A stretch of DNA of 48,323 bases from Thermoleophilia bacterium (GCA_025928515.1 JAICJI010000013.1:1-48323); one strand, 5' to 3'; positions 33,275-40,843 are shown, counted from the stretch's first letter. A program made the numbers and translations. The notes: generated from the letters alone by a model not told the origin.

Positions 33275-33687
33275 GAGACTCCTCCTTTGACCGAGGCCTG
33301 GACCCGGTCGGCGAACTCGAAGCCGGCCTCGAGCGATCGGCGCAGCGGACAGGCCCGCGCAACCTTCTCCAGCCGCTCGAGCTGCGTCTCGGTGAGCTCG
33401 CCGTCGAGCCGGATCACAGTCTCGACCCGACGCGGGGTCGAGCCCTTGTCGTACTCGACGTCGACCGTCACCACGCCGAGGTCCCAACCCTTCGTACGGC
33501 CGTACTGCACGAGTGTCACCGTGACGCATGCCGCGAGCGCAGCCGGAAGGAGCTCGTGCGGCGACGGGCCACCGCCCTCGCCGCCGAGCTCCTCCGGCTG
33601 GTCGGTGATCAACCGATGCCGACCGCCGATCGCGACCTCCTGGCGAAGCGTTCCGGGGATCGAGCGGGCTGTCGCGGTCAGGGCCAT
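33271..33687 (-). CDS. OsmC family protein
   Basis: 138-aa OsmC/Ohr-fold protein with both family cysteines, C54 (LAACVTVTL, peroxidatic) and C112 (ARACPLRRSL, resolving), and the preceding GEGGGPSPHELLPAAL loop. It is first in the sulfur operon, divergent from the 33860 membrane-protein gene. Likely roles are peroxide or persulfide detoxification beside sulfide oxidation. The start ATG at 33687 lacks an obvious Shine-Dalgarno, so the transcript may be leaderless. Confidence 0.88.
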   Translation of the reverse strand: MALTATARSIPGTLRQEVAIGGRHRLITDQPEELGGEGGGPSPHELLPAALAACVTVTLVQYGRTKGWDLGVVTVDVEYDKGSTPRRVETVIRLDGELTETQLERLEKVARACPLRRSLEAGFEFADRVQASVKGGVS

Positions 33688-33757
33688 CTGGATCTGACCG
33701 AAGCTTCTCTCCGCTCGAAGTGCGGGTCATCAGGGACGGCGCGCATCTCCGTGCGGG

Positions 33758-33779
33758 CAACTACGCAACCGAGTAGTTG
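33758..33779. promoter_or_regulatory. Dyad operator between the sulfur operon and the ArsR operon
   Basis: A perfect 7-8-7 dyad CAACTAC-N8-GTAGTTG, extended by two outer G-C pairs after one mismatch. It sits midway between the divergent operons and is more AT-rich than its surroundings. ArsR-family dimers bind such dyads, and the ArsR gene is in the right-hand operon, so this is its probable operator. Confidence 0.55.
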
Positions 33780-33859
33780 TCCGCAGCCCGATCAGCGCGG
33801 GTGCGGATGCTGGAGCGCGCCCGCCGGACGAGGCTTCGGAGCAGTCAAGGAGGTCACCG

Positions 33860-34531
33860 ATGAATCGCAAGGTGCTGTGGTGCGTGCTGGTGGTCGGCCT
33901 GGCTCTCGTGATCGCCCCGTTCGCGCTCGGTCTGCCCGGGAAGTCCGCGGCCGGGCAACGGATGCTGAACGGGTTTCAGCCGATCATGCAGCCCGACCAG
34001 GTCAAGATCACTGGGAACTACTACGACCAGGTCTTCGTGCCGCTCGGCAGCGTGACGCCGCTGATGTCCGCGCAGAACCTGGCGAGGTTCCAGGGTTACC
34101 TGAAGGGCTTCGGCGGGATGCAGACCGATGCGGCCAAGCTCGTGCCGCTGCTTGCGCAGGCGCTGCACATGACGCCCGCCCAGGTGCAGACGATGATGGC
34201 GACGCAGCTGCCGTCGATGGCGGCGATGCTGCAGAACCTGCCGGCGATGCAACGCGACTTCGGCGGACTGCTCGGGACGATGCAGCAGAACGTCGGCATC
34301 TTCTCGCGCGTGCCCGCCGGGCTATCGCACTACAAGCCGCTCGTACGGACGATGCAGGCGAACGTCTCGAACTACAGGCAGGTGAACAGCCTGCCCGACT
34401 TCCGGCTCTTCACCTGGTTCTTCGTCCTGCCGGGTGCGCTGCTCATCCTGCTCGCAGGCTACGGCCTCTTCGGCAACCCGCTCACACGCGCCGTCTCCTT
34501 CGGCCACCGCGCGGGTCCGACGGCGGCGTGA
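33860..34531 (+). CDS. Membrane-anchored protein of unknown function
   Basis: 223 aa: an N-terminal membrane helix (VLWCVLVVGLALVIAPFAL), an outside domain of about 150 residues rich in Met and Gln helices (LMSAQNLARFQGYLKGF, LAQALHMTPAQVQTMMATQLPSMAAMLQNL), and a second membrane helix (LFTWFFVLPGALLILLAGYGLF). Repeated short helices suggest a helical extracytoplasmic sensor or structural domain. No family is recognised. ATG follows AAGGAGG. It is coupled by GTGA to the ArsR regulator gene. Confidence 0.7.
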   Translation: MNRKVLWCVLVVGLALVIAPFALGLPGKSAAGQRMLNGFQPIMQPDQVKITGNYYDQVFVPLGSVTPLMSAQNLARFQGYLKGFGGMQTDAAKLVPLLAQALHMTPAQVQTMMATQLPSMAAMLQNLPAMQRDFGGLLGTMQQNVGIFSRVPAGLSHYKPLVRTMQANVSNYRQVNSLPDFRLFTWFFVLPGALLILLAGYGLFGNPLTRAVSFGHRAGPTAA

Positions 34532-34995
34532 GCAACGTCGCTGCACCGGGCCTGAACGAAGGGAGCGGGCGCGCCCAGGTGGCGCACCCGCTCCCCGACG
34601 AATTGGTCGAGTTGATCGCCGGCCGCTTCCGCGCGCTCGCCGAGCCGACTCGGGTCAAGTTGCTCGATCGCTTGCGCGAAGGAGAGGCGACGGTGCTCGA
34701 GCTCACCGCGCTCGTCGGCACGACGTCACAGAACGTGTCGAAACATCTCAAGCTGCTCCAGCACGCGGGAATCGTGGCCCGCCGCAGGCAGGGCAACCTC
34801 TCCTACTACCGCATCGCCGACGCGACCGTGTATGCGCTGTGCGAGACCGTCTGCGGCGGCCTGCAGGACCGTTACGAGGAACTGCGGCGGCTGTCGGCAC
34901 TGCACCTCAGTCGTCGGCACCCTCGTCGCGCGGATGACCGGTCGTGGGACGGACCGTCCAGTGCGGAGCGGCCGGGAGATGTGCGCGTGGGCTGA
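34528..34995 (+). CDS. ArsR/SmtB-family transcriptional regulator
   Basis: 155 aa with a winged helix-turn-helix at about 25-100 (RFRALAEPTRVKLLDRL, ATVLELTALVGTTSQNVSKHLKLLQHAGIV, RRRQGNLSYYRI). Its only cysteines, C105 and C109 (YALCETVCGG), lie in the last helix, where sulfide/polysulfide sensors such as SqrR/BigR have one of their two reactive cysteines. Divergence from an SQR operon suggests control by reactive sulfur or redox. GTG overlaps the upstream stop. The 3' end overlaps the convergent gene at 34907 by 89 bp, so the last 30 residues may be read-through. Confidence 0.85.
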   Translation: MSNVAAPGLNEGSGRAQVAHPLPDELVELIAGRFRALAEPTRVKLLDRLREGEATVLELTALVGTTSQNVSKHLKLLQHAGIVARRRQGNLSYYRIADATVYALCETVCGGLQDRYEELRRLSALHLSRRHPRRADDRSWDGPSSAERPGDVRVG

Positions 34996-35110
34996 GGCGA
35001 CCGACAGGGTTGTTGCTCGCGGCGGTCCGGCCCAGCAGCACGATGTTGGCAAGGATCGCGGCAGCCGCGGCAGCTACGACGACGAGCGTGACGAAAAGCC
35101 TCCTCTTCAC
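34907..35110 (-). CDS. Small membrane-anchored protein (67 aa)
   Basis: A single membrane helix with positive start, RRLFVTLVVVAAAAAAILANIVLLG, then a short polar Pro-rich tail (SPRAHLPAAPHWTVRPTTGHPRDEGADD). GTG overlaps the ferredoxin stop as GTGA, the same coupling used elsewhere in this operon, which supports it being real despite its size and its overlap with the ArsR gene. The tail is outside the membrane by the positive-inside rule. No family is recognised. Confidence 0.5.
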   Translation of the reverse strand: MKRRLFVTLVVVAAAAAAILANIVLLGRTAASNNPVGRLSPRAHLPAAPHWTVRPTTGHPRDEGADD

Positions 35111-35304
35111 GCCGCCTCGACTCTGGCGATCGAGATCGCGCCCATCGGGCAGGAGTCGCACGCCTCCCGTACGGCGTCGTCTTCGCTGACTCCGGTGCGG
35201 AGAACTGCGAGGCCGTCGTCGCCGAGCTCGAAGACGTCGTGGGCGAGGGCCTCGCAGACGCCATAGCCGTTGCAGAGCGAGCGGTCGATCGAGATCCGGT
35301 ACAT
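35107..35304 (-). CDS. Small ferredoxin, probably 3Fe-4S
   Basis: 65 aa. Ligands C11 and C17 are in LCNGYGVCEAL, and C52 (with C49 nearby) in ACDSCPMGAI. The position of the missing fourth ligand of a 4Fe-4S site is Tyr14, as in 3Fe-4S ferredoxins that serve P450s and other oxidoreductases. It is cytoplasmic. It overlaps the ferric-reductase-like gene by one base (TGATG), so it probably feeds electrons to that membrane heme protein. Confidence 0.9.
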   Translation of the reverse strand: MYRISIDRSLCNGYGVCEALAHDVFELGDDGLAVLRTGVSEDDAVREACDSCPMGAISIARVEAA

Positions 35305-35858
35305 CACGTGCTCCTTTCGAGTGCGGGACGGGCGGGGCGGTCGAGGGTCCGCCAGGCCGTTGCGAAGGCGACGGCGCCGACCGCGCCGAGATAGAGGTCG
35401 TGCGCCCACGGTTGCCCCGAATCGGTGCCCGAGGCGAAGCCGTGGACGGTGGCCAGGAGGAAGACGAGGTACGTGGCCCAGTGGAGCCGGCGCCAGTTCC
35501 GTGCCCCGATCCTGCGGCGCAGGAAGAAGGAGAGGTAGATCAGCAGCATGAGCTCCGCGGCGACGACGCCGGTGGCCACGGCCGCGGTGCGGTACGGCGA
35601 CGCGCCCGGAACGAACAGGCCGGCGAGCGGCATCCGAAGCGTGTGGTCGAGGAGCAGCGTGCCGGCGTGGAGTCCGAGCATCCCTAGCCCGAGCAGGGCG
35701 AGGAAGCGGTGCACGTCTGTCGTGGCTGCAGGTTTGAGGGCCCGTCCGAACGGTCGCGACTTGAGCACGAGGCCCGCGAGCACGGACCCCGTCAGGAGGA
35801 CGTAGGCCGTCAGTCCGCTCGCGCGCGCGAGCAGCCAGAAGGTGGGGTCGGTCTTCAC
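35304..35858 (-). CDS. Ferric-reductase-like heme b membrane protein
   Basis: 184 aa with about five membrane helices. Two helices carry the paired histidines that bind stacked b hemes: VHRFLALLGLGMLGLHAG and LHWATYLVFLLATVHGF, each His spaced 13-14 residues. This is the ferric-reductase/MsrQ-type domain without the FAD/NAD module, so it needs a separate electron donor, perhaps the ferredoxin encoded next. A paralogue lies at 40076 beyond the two-component genes. GTG start overlaps the upstream stop (GTGA). Confidence 0.85.
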   Translation of the reverse strand: MKTDPTFWLLARASGLTAYVLLTGSVLAGLVLKSRPFGRALKPAATTDVHRFLALLGLGMLGLHAGTLLLDHTLRMPLAGLFVPGASPYRTAAVATGVVAAELMLLIYLSFFLRRRIGARNWRRLHWATYLVFLLATVHGFASGTDSGQPWAHDLYLGAVGAVAFATAWRTLDRPARPALERST

Positions 35859-36190
35859 GACGTCCTCGTGATCACGTGAGCGGGCAGGTTGACGACGCGC
35901 ACAGCCGGCGTGGCGATCGCCTGTGCGGCGGCTGCCGTTGCCCGGTTGACTCGGGCGATCTCCGCTCGGCGGGATTTCAACTCCACCCGATACCTCGACC
36001 AGCGTGCGGCGACGATCTTCTGCACGGTGTGCGCTTCGTGTCGCAGTTGCGCCTCGCGGAGCGCGAGCGCGCGCAGGCGAGGGTCCGGGGTCGCAGCCGC
36101 CCACGGGTGCGCGGCGATGACCGCCCATGCGAGGAAGAACGCGACGAGCGAGAGCGCAAGCGCGTACAGGCGACCCTGGTGGCTAGTCAT
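35855..36190 (-). CDS. Membrane-anchored coiled-coil protein
   Basis: 111 aa: a membrane helix (LYALALSLVAFFLAWAVIAA), a long Arg/Ala/Glu helix (LRALALREAQLRHEAHTVQKI ... LKSRRAEIARVNRATAAAAQAI) and a short strand-like end (VRVVNLPAHVITRTS). It looks like a small periplasm-facing coiled coil, similar in plan to its neighbours. GGAGGTGGAG directly precedes the chosen ATG. It overlaps the upstream gene by 8 bp. No family is recognised. Confidence 0.6.
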   Translation of the reverse strand: MTSHQGRLYALALSLVAFFLAWAVIAAHPWAAATPDPRLRALALREAQLRHEAHTVQKIVAARWSRYRVELKSRRAEIARVNRATAAAAQAIATPAVRVVNLPAHVITRTS

Positions 36191-36533
36191 CTCCACCTCC
36201 ATCCGCTTCGCGCGAGCCGTCGTCGCCGTGCCGATGGTGGACGGTGACGACCACCGGAGGAGGCTGGTGATAGACGACGCGGGGAGCCGTGAACTGGGGG
36301 GACGCTGGCCGAGGCTGCTTCGGCACGGCCGGAAGTGCAGGTGGCTTCGCCCTGAGCTCCCGCCGCAGCTTTCCGGCGAAGGCGCTCAGCTGTTTCGTCC
36401 TGGCCGCGACGGCCACGTCGTTTCCCCGGCGTGCGGCGTGGCCGAGACCCGTCGTCCGGGTCACGGCGACTGCGCCGAGGACGGCCACGCCGGCGAACAG
36501 GAGTGCGAGGAGCGCTAGATGGGCCTTGTGCAT
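36183..36533 (-). CDS. Small membrane-anchored Pro/His-rich protein
   Basis: 116 aa: a membrane helix (AHLALLALLFAGVAVLGAVAV), a basic segment (ARTKQLSAFAGKLRRELRAK), a Pro-rich stretch and a His-rich tail (VVYHQPPPVVVTVHHRHGDD). The tail may bind metal. It is the first gene of the operon leading to the ferric-reductase-like gene, divergent from the two-component system. Small proteins with the same plan stand at 38741 and 38920. No family is recognised. Confidence 0.55.
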   Translation of the reverse strand: MHKAHLALLALLFAGVAVLGAVAVTRTTGLGHAARRGNDVAVAARTKQLSAFAGKLRRELRAKPPALPAVPKQPRPASPQFTAPRVVYHQPPPVVVTVHHRHGDDGSREADGGGDD

Positions 36534-36586
36534 GTCTCCGACGCTAGGCGGCGACGATCGAAGGGCGGGAGAGGCGCTCTCCATCC

Positions 36587-36618
36587 TTCGGACAAGAGGC
36601 AGCAAAGATTCGGCTAAG
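36587..36618. promoter_or_regulatory. Direct repeats TTCGGNNAAG, likely response-regulator boxes
   Basis: TTCGGACAAG (36587-36596) and TTCGGCTAAG (36609-36618) are 22 bp apart start to start, two helical turns, between the divergent redox operon and the OmpR-type regulator gene. A third copy, TTCGGTAAAG, lies on the minus strand at 38678-38687 before the next redox genes. OmpR/PhoB-family regulators bind direct repeats with about 11-bp periodicity. Confidence 0.45.
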
Positions 36619-36658
36619 TGCCGATGCCGTACCGGCAGCGCGGCACGACACTCGAGGT

Positions 36659-37315
36659 ATGCACATCCTTGTCGTCGAGGACGAGGACGCCATCGCCGAC
36701 CCGCTCGTCGTCGGGCTGAGGCGGGAGGGCTACGACGTCTCGCGCGTCGCGACGGGCGAGGGCGCCCTGGAGGCCTCGTCGGCGGACCTCGTCCTGCTCG
36801 ACCTGCGGCTGCCCGATCTCGACGGCCTCGACGTCTGCCGGCGCCTTCGCGAGCGCTCGCGCGTCCCGATCATCGTTCTGACTGCGCGCGGGGAGGAGGC
36901 CGACCGGGTGGTCGGGCTCGAGCTCGGCGCCGACGACTATGTCGTCAAGCCGTACGGGCTGCGGGAGCTGATCGCCCGGATCCGCGCCGTCATGCGCAGA
37001 ACCGCGAGCCTCGACAACGCCGGAGGCCCGATGCGGGTCGGCGAGCTCGACGTCGATGAGCGCACCCGCCGCGCGACCCTCGCCGGCAGCGAGCTCGAGC
37101 TGACGCCGAAGGAGTTCGACCTGCTCGCTGCGCTCGCACGTGATCCCGGTGCCGCCCTGACCCGGCGCCGCTTGCTCGCCGAGGTCTGGGACACGAGCTG
37201 GTACGGGTCCTCGAAGACGATCGACGTCCATGTCGCCGCGCTGCGGCGGAAGCTCGGCGACCCGGGGTGGATCGAGACGGTGCGCGGCGTCGGCTTCCGC
37301 CTCCGCATGCCGTGA
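36659..37315 (+). CDS. OmpR/PhoB-type response regulator
   Basis: 218 aa: receiver domain (ILVVEDEDAIADPL; phosphoacceptor Asp in LVLLDLRLPDLDGLDV; TARG; Lys in DYVVKPYGLRELIARI), then a winged helix (about 125-218) with ELTPKEFDLLAALA and SSKTIDVHVAALRRKLG, ending GVGFRLRMP. Its stop is coupled to the kinase gene as GTGA. It stands between two redox operons and probably controls both through the TTCGGNNAAG boxes. Confidence 0.92.
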   Translation: MHILVVEDEDAIADPLVVGLRREGYDVSRVATGEGALEASSADLVLLDLRLPDLDGLDVCRRLRERSRVPIIVLTARGEEADRVVGLELGADDYVVKPYGLRELIARIRAVMRRTASLDNAGGPMRVGELDVDERTRRATLAGSELELTPKEFDLLAALARDPGAALTRRRLLAEVWDTSWYGSSKTIDVHVAALRRKLGDPGWIETVRGVGFRLRMP

Positions 37316-38667
37316 CGCGGCGGCTACTTCTCGGCTACCTCGGGCTGACGCTGTTCGTCCTGCTGAGCCTCGAGCTCCCCCTCGGGATCCAGAACCAGCG
37401 CACCGAGCGCAGCGACCTGACAGCCAAGGTCTCTCACGACGCGATGGTCCTCGCGGCCGACGCGGAGGACGCCGTCCAGGCACCGACCCGAAGGCAGCTC
37501 GACGCGCTCGCCTCCGTGGCCGCCGACTACGCCGCGCGGACCGGCGCGCGGGTCGTGATCGTCGATCGGCGCGGCTTCGCGTTGATCGACACGAGCGCGC
37601 GCGTCCGCGGGACGGAGAGCTTCGCCTCGCGGATCGAGATCGCGGCGGCGCTCGCCGGGAGGTATCCGCGTGGCGTTCGCACGTCGAAGACGCTGCAGCA
37701 GCGCCTGCTCTACGTCGCCGTGCCGATCGCCTCGGGCGGCAAGGTGCATGGGGCGGTGCGGATCACCTATCCGTTCTCGGCTGTCGACGCCCGCATCCTG
37801 CGCTATTGGCTCATCCTCGCCCTGATCGGGGTCATCGTCCTCGCGGGCGCCACCGTCGTCGGAGTCGGCCTCGCTCGCTTCGTGACCCGGCCGTTGCGCC
37901 GACTGCAGGCGGCCGCGGCGGCAATCGGGGAGGGGGAGCTGGAAACCCGGGCGCCCGAACGAGAGGGACCTCCGGAGGTGCGCTCGCTGGCCGCCGTCTT
38001 CAACGAGACCGTGGCGAAGCTCGCGCGGCTGCTGCGCTCGCAGGGCGAGTTCGTCGCCGACGCCTCGCACGAGCTGCGCACGCCGTTGACGGCCCTCCGG
38101 CTACGTCTCGAGAACCTTCCGCCGAGCGCCGATCGCGACGCGGCCCTGCACGAGACGGATCGACTTCGCGAGCTCGTCGACGGCCTGCTCTCCCTGGCGC
38201 GGGCCGACGCGGGGAGCGAGGGGTCCGGCCCGGTCGATGCCGCCGCGCTCATGCGCGAGCGTCTCGACGCGTGGCTTCCCCTGGCCGACGAGCACGGCGT
38301 CGCTCTGGTCTCGCAGCTCGACGGCCCGCTGCCCGTGCGCGCGGCGCCGGGACGTCTAGCCCAGGTCCTCGACAATCTCCTCTCCAACGCGCTCGAGGCA
38401 TCGCCGGCCGGCGGCCACATCACGTTCTCGGCGACCGCGCTGCCGGCGCGGGTCGAGCTGCATCTCTGCGACGAGGGTCGCGGCCTCACCGCCGAGCAGC
38501 GCGAACGGGCATTCGACCGCTTCTGGCGTGCCGGCTCAGACGGCGGCGGCTCGGGGCTCGGGCTCGCGATCGTCCGGCGACTCGTCGCCGCCGACGAGGG
38601 AGAGGTCGAGCTGCGCGAGGCGTCCGGCGGCGGCGTCGACGCCGTGGTTCGCCTGCGTCGCGCCTGA
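37312..38667 (+). CDS. Membrane sensor histidine kinase
   Basis: 451 aa: membrane helix (LLLGYLGLTLFVLLSLELPL), an outside sensor domain of about 130 residues, a second helix (YWLILALIGVIVLAGATVVG), HAMP (RFVTRPLRRLQAAAAAIGEGEL), the His box with H near 254 in ASHELRTPLTALRL, and an ATPase domain (LDNLLSNALEAS, CDEGRGLT, GSGLGLAIVRRLV). It is the partner of the upstream regulator. The sensor domain has no recognised fold, so the signal is unknown; the neighbours suggest iron, redox or envelope stress. Confidence 0.92.
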   Translation: MTRRLLLGYLGLTLFVLLSLELPLGIQNQRTERSDLTAKVSHDAMVLAADAEDAVQAPTRRQLDALASVAADYAARTGARVVIVDRRGFALIDTSARVRGTESFASRIEIAAALAGRYPRGVRTSKTLQQRLLYVAVPIASGGKVHGAVRITYPFSAVDARILRYWLILALIGVIVLAGATVVGVGLARFVTRPLRRLQAAAAAIGEGELETRAPEREGPPEVRSLAAVFNETVAKLARLLRSQGEFVADASHELRTPLTALRLRLENLPPSADRDAALHETDRLRELVDGLLSLARADAGSEGSGPVDAAALMRERLDAWLPLADEHGVALVSQLDGPLPVRAAPGRLAQVLDNLLSNALEASPAGGHITFSATALPARVELHLCDEGRGLTAEQRERAFDRFWRAGSDGGGSGLGLAIVRRLVAADEGEVELREASGGGVDAVVRLRRA

Positions 38668-38677
38668 CCTGCCAAAC

Positions 38678-38687
38678 CTTTACCGAA
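38678..38687 (-). promoter_or_regulatory. Third TTCGGNNAAG box
   Basis: TTCGGTAAAG on the minus strand, in the 73-bp gap between the kinase gene and the small membrane-protein gene at 38741. See the direct repeats at 36587-36618. Confidence 0.35.
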
Positions 38688-38740
38688 GCTTGCCCACGCG
38701 TTCACGCCTCGCTTGCAGGCGGAGGCGTAGAACGCAAGGC

Positions 38741-38917
38741 ATGAACACGAAGCGATCCCTACTCGCACTGGCAGCCGTTCTGTCCGCGACCGTCCTCACC
38801 GGTGGCGCGGCGATCGCAGGGCTTGTACACCGGCCCGCCCCGGTGGCCGCCCCGGCAGCGGTCGTGCAGCAAGCGCCCGCGCCGGCCGCGCACTCGTGGG
38901 ACGAGGGAGGTGACTGA
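38741..38917 (+). CDS. Small exported or anchored protein (58 aa)
   Basis: N-terminal hydrophobic segment after a basic start (NTKRSLLALAAVLSATVLTG), then an Ala/Pro-rich tail (APAAVVQQAPAPAAHSWDEGGD) facing outside. It fits a Pro-rich exported peptide or single-pass membrane protein. Two bases separate it from the next small gene, so they form the start of an operon leading to ApbE. No family is recognised. Confidence 0.5.
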   Translation: MNTKRSLLALAAVLSATVLTGGAAIAGLVHRPAPVAAPAAVVQQAPAPAAHSWDEGGD

Positions 38918-38919
38918 TC

Positions 38920-39129
38920 ATGCAGCGCATCTGGATAGTCGTGCTCTCGGTTTGGGCGATGCTCGCGATCGTCGCGGTGCTCGCCTGGTCGTCGCGCCCT
39001 GCGACGCCCCTTCCGTCGACCGTCGTGCAGACGGCGGTCGTGAAGGGATCCGGCGGCAAGCAACCCCTCGTCGTCCTGAAAGCGCCCGTGCACGCGACGA
39101 CCGCGACCTCGGCGACGGTGCGGCCATGA
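38920..39129 (+). CDS. Small membrane-anchored protein (69 aa)
   Basis: One membrane helix (IWIVVLSVWAMLAIVAVLAW) followed by a short outside tail ending TTATSATVRP. The tail has no FMN-binding domain and no D-x-x-(S/T)-G-A-(S/T) flavinylation motif, so it is not an obvious ApbE substrate. Its stop overlaps the ApbE start as ATGA, which supports that it is expressed. The 36183 and 38741 proteins have a similar plan. Confidence 0.5.
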   Translation: MQRIWIVVLSVWAMLAIVAVLAWSSRPATPLPSTVVQTAVVKGSGGKQPLVVLKAPVHATTATSATVRP

Positions 39130-40079
39130 GCGCCCTCTGTCGCACCGAGTGGCGGGCGGTCGGCACCACGTGCGCCGCGGCCGTCACTGCCGATTCGCCC
39201 GACGAGCGCAACGCGCAGGCGGCGCTCTCCGCCGCACAGGACGAGGTTGCGGCCTGCGAGCGCGAGCTGTCCCGCTTCGATCCGGCCAGCGACCTCTCCC
39301 GGCTCAACGCAGCCGGCGGCCGCTGGGCTCCCGTCGGTCGTCGGCTACTCGAGACGCTGCGTCTGGCGCTCGAGGCCCGGGAAGACACCGGCGGCCGCTT
39401 CGATCCCACCGTGTTGCCCGCGCTCGTGGCAGCCGGCTACGAGCGCTCGTTCGAGCTGCTCGAGGAGCGACCGGCGGCCGCTCCTCCCGACTGGCGCGCG
39501 GGCGCCGCGATCGAGCTCGACGAACGGGGCGGCCGCGCGCGGCTCGAGCCCGGAGCCGCGGTCGATCTCGGTGGAATCGGCAAGGGCTACGCTGCCGGCC
39601 GCGCACTCGACTCGATGCTCGCCGCCTCTTCGGATCTCGCCGGCGGGCTCGTCGACCTCGGCGGCGACATCGCCGTGGCAGGCGCATCTCCCGAAGGCGG
39701 GCCGTGGCTCGTCGCGGTGGCCGACCCGCGGCATCCCGGGCAGACGCTCGCCGTTCTCGCGTTGGACGCCGGTGGAGTCGCCACCTCGGGCCGCGATGCC
39801 CGGCGCTTCGGCCCAGGTCGCTCACTGCACCATCTCATCGACCCGGAGACCGGGGAATCGGCGCTCGCCGGCCCATTGACGGTGACCGTTGTCGCGCCCG
39901 ACCCCGCAACGGCGGAAGTGCACGCCACGACCCTCGCGATCGCCGGGCCCGCCGAGGCCGAGGCTCACGTCGCGGCGAGATCGCCGCTGGCCGCCCTCTA
40001 CGTCCCACAAATCGGACCTGCGATCCCGCTCGGCGAGCTCCCCGTGGTCACACAGCGGCTCGTCGTGAAGGCGGCATGA
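39126..40079 (+). CDS. apbE: ApbE family FAD:protein FMN transferase
   Basis: 317 aa. ApbE enzymes cut FAD and attach FMN to a Thr/Ser of an exported flavoprotein. Visible motifs: CERELSRFDPASDLSRLN near 38-55, the flavin-binding VDLGGIGKGYAAGRALD, GGLVDLGGDIAVAG, VATSGRDARRF, HHLIDPETGE and the metal-binding segment ATAEVHATTLA, where Glu replaces the usual Asp (common in this group). No lipoprotein or other export signal is present, so it may act on proteins before export or on a membrane protein's inner face. ATGA overlap upstream and downstream. Confidence 0.9.
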   Translation: MSALCRTEWRAVGTTCAAAVTADSPDERNAQAALSAAQDEVAACERELSRFDPASDLSRLNAAGGRWAPVGRRLLETLRLALEAREDTGGRFDPTVLPALVAAGYERSFELLEERPAAAPPDWRAGAAIELDERGGRARLEPGAAVDLGGIGKGYAAGRALDSMLAASSDLAGGLVDLGGDIAVAGASPEGGPWLVAVADPRHPGQTLAVLALDAGGVATSGRDARRFGPGRSLHHLIDPETGESALAGPLTVTVVAPDPATAEVHATTLAIAGPAEAEAHVAARSPLAALYVPQIGPAIPLGELPVVTQRLVVKAA

Positions 40080-40636
40080 GCGGCCTGCCCGTCGCCTGGA
40101 TCGTTGCGAGGGCCGCCGGCCTCGTCGCGTTCGGGCTCCTGACGCTGTCGGTCTGGCTCGGCCTCGCGATGAGCACGCGCCTGCTCGGTCCGAAGCGGCA
40201 AAAGGCCCTGCTCGGCATCCACCGGACGCTCGCCTGGACGGGGCTCTCGATGGTCGGCCTGCATGTCGGGGCGATCCTCCTCGATCCCGTGCTCCACTTC
40301 GGAGCGCTTGCCGTGCTCGTCCCCGGAGCCGCAGCCTGGCGTCCTGCCTCCCTCGCGCTCGGCGTTGTCGCCGGCTGGCTGACCCTTGCCCTGACGGTCT
40401 CGTTCAACGCGCGGCGCTGGATCGGGCAGAGAGGCTGGCGACGCCTCCACTACGCATCGTTCGCCGCCTTCTGGCTGGCGCTCGGACACGCGCTACTCAC
40501 GGGCACCGACCTCAAGGGCTTCGGCGGACCGGTCACCGCGATCCTCGCTGCCGGCCCGGTCCTCTGGCTGACCTTCTACCGGTTGCTTGCCCCGCGCCGC
40601 GCGCCGGCGGTCGCGGCGATTGCGGCGCCGGCGTAG
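40076..40636 (+). CDS. Ferric-reductase-like heme b membrane protein (paralogue)
   Basis: 186 aa with about five membrane helices. Heme-ligand His pairs are in IHRTLAWTGLSMVGLHVG and LHYASFAAFWLALGHAL, at the same relative positions as in the 35304 protein; the two proteins are paralogues (compare RRIGARNWRRLHWAT with RWIGQRGWRRLHYAS). ATG overlaps the ApbE stop as ATGA, so ApbE and this heme protein are coupled. Together they suggest an electron path from a donor through heme b to an FMN-carrying protein. It ends 6 bp from the convergent gene. Confidence 0.85.
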   Translation: MSGLPVAWIVARAAGLVAFGLLTLSVWLGLAMSTRLLGPKRQKALLGIHRTLAWTGLSMVGLHVGAILLDPVLHFGALAVLVPGAAAWRPASLALGVVAGWLTLALTVSFNARRWIGQRGWRRLHYASFAAFWLALGHALLTGTDLKGFGGPVTAILAAGPVLWLTFYRLLAPRRAPAVAAIAAPA

Positions 40637-40642
40637 AGTCTT

Positions 40643-40843
40643 TCAGGCCGAGCGGATCGCCCGCCGCAGCGAGAGCCACAGCACACCGAGGACGGCGAGC
40701 GGCAGGAGCCACCACGCAGCCACGCTCGTGGTCGCAAGGGCGGCCGTCGCGCCGATGCCGGCCACGACCAGCACCGCGACGAGCCAGTCGTCCCCGATCA
40801 CGAAGTCCCACCAGAAGCGGCCGAACGCTGCGAGCCGGCTCAT
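40643..40843 (-). CDS. Small membrane protein (66 aa)
   Basis: Two hydrophobic helices (DDWLVAVLVVAGIGATAALA; AAWWLLPLAVLGVLWLSLRRA) after a short amphipathic start (MSRLAAFGRFWWDFVIGDD). It is a small two-pass membrane protein. It overlaps the upstream FTR1-like gene by 4 bp (ATGA), suggesting it is an accessory subunit of that protein. No family name is certain. Confidence 0.6.
   Translation of the reverse strand: MSRLAAFGRFWWDFVIGDDWLVAVLVVAGIGATAALATTSVAAWWLLPLAVLGVLWLSLRRAIRSA

Noticed and set aside
38920-39129. The SATVRP tail as a flavinylation site for ApbE
   Set aside because: The D-x-x-(S/T)-G-A-(S/T) motif and an FMN_bind domain are absent.
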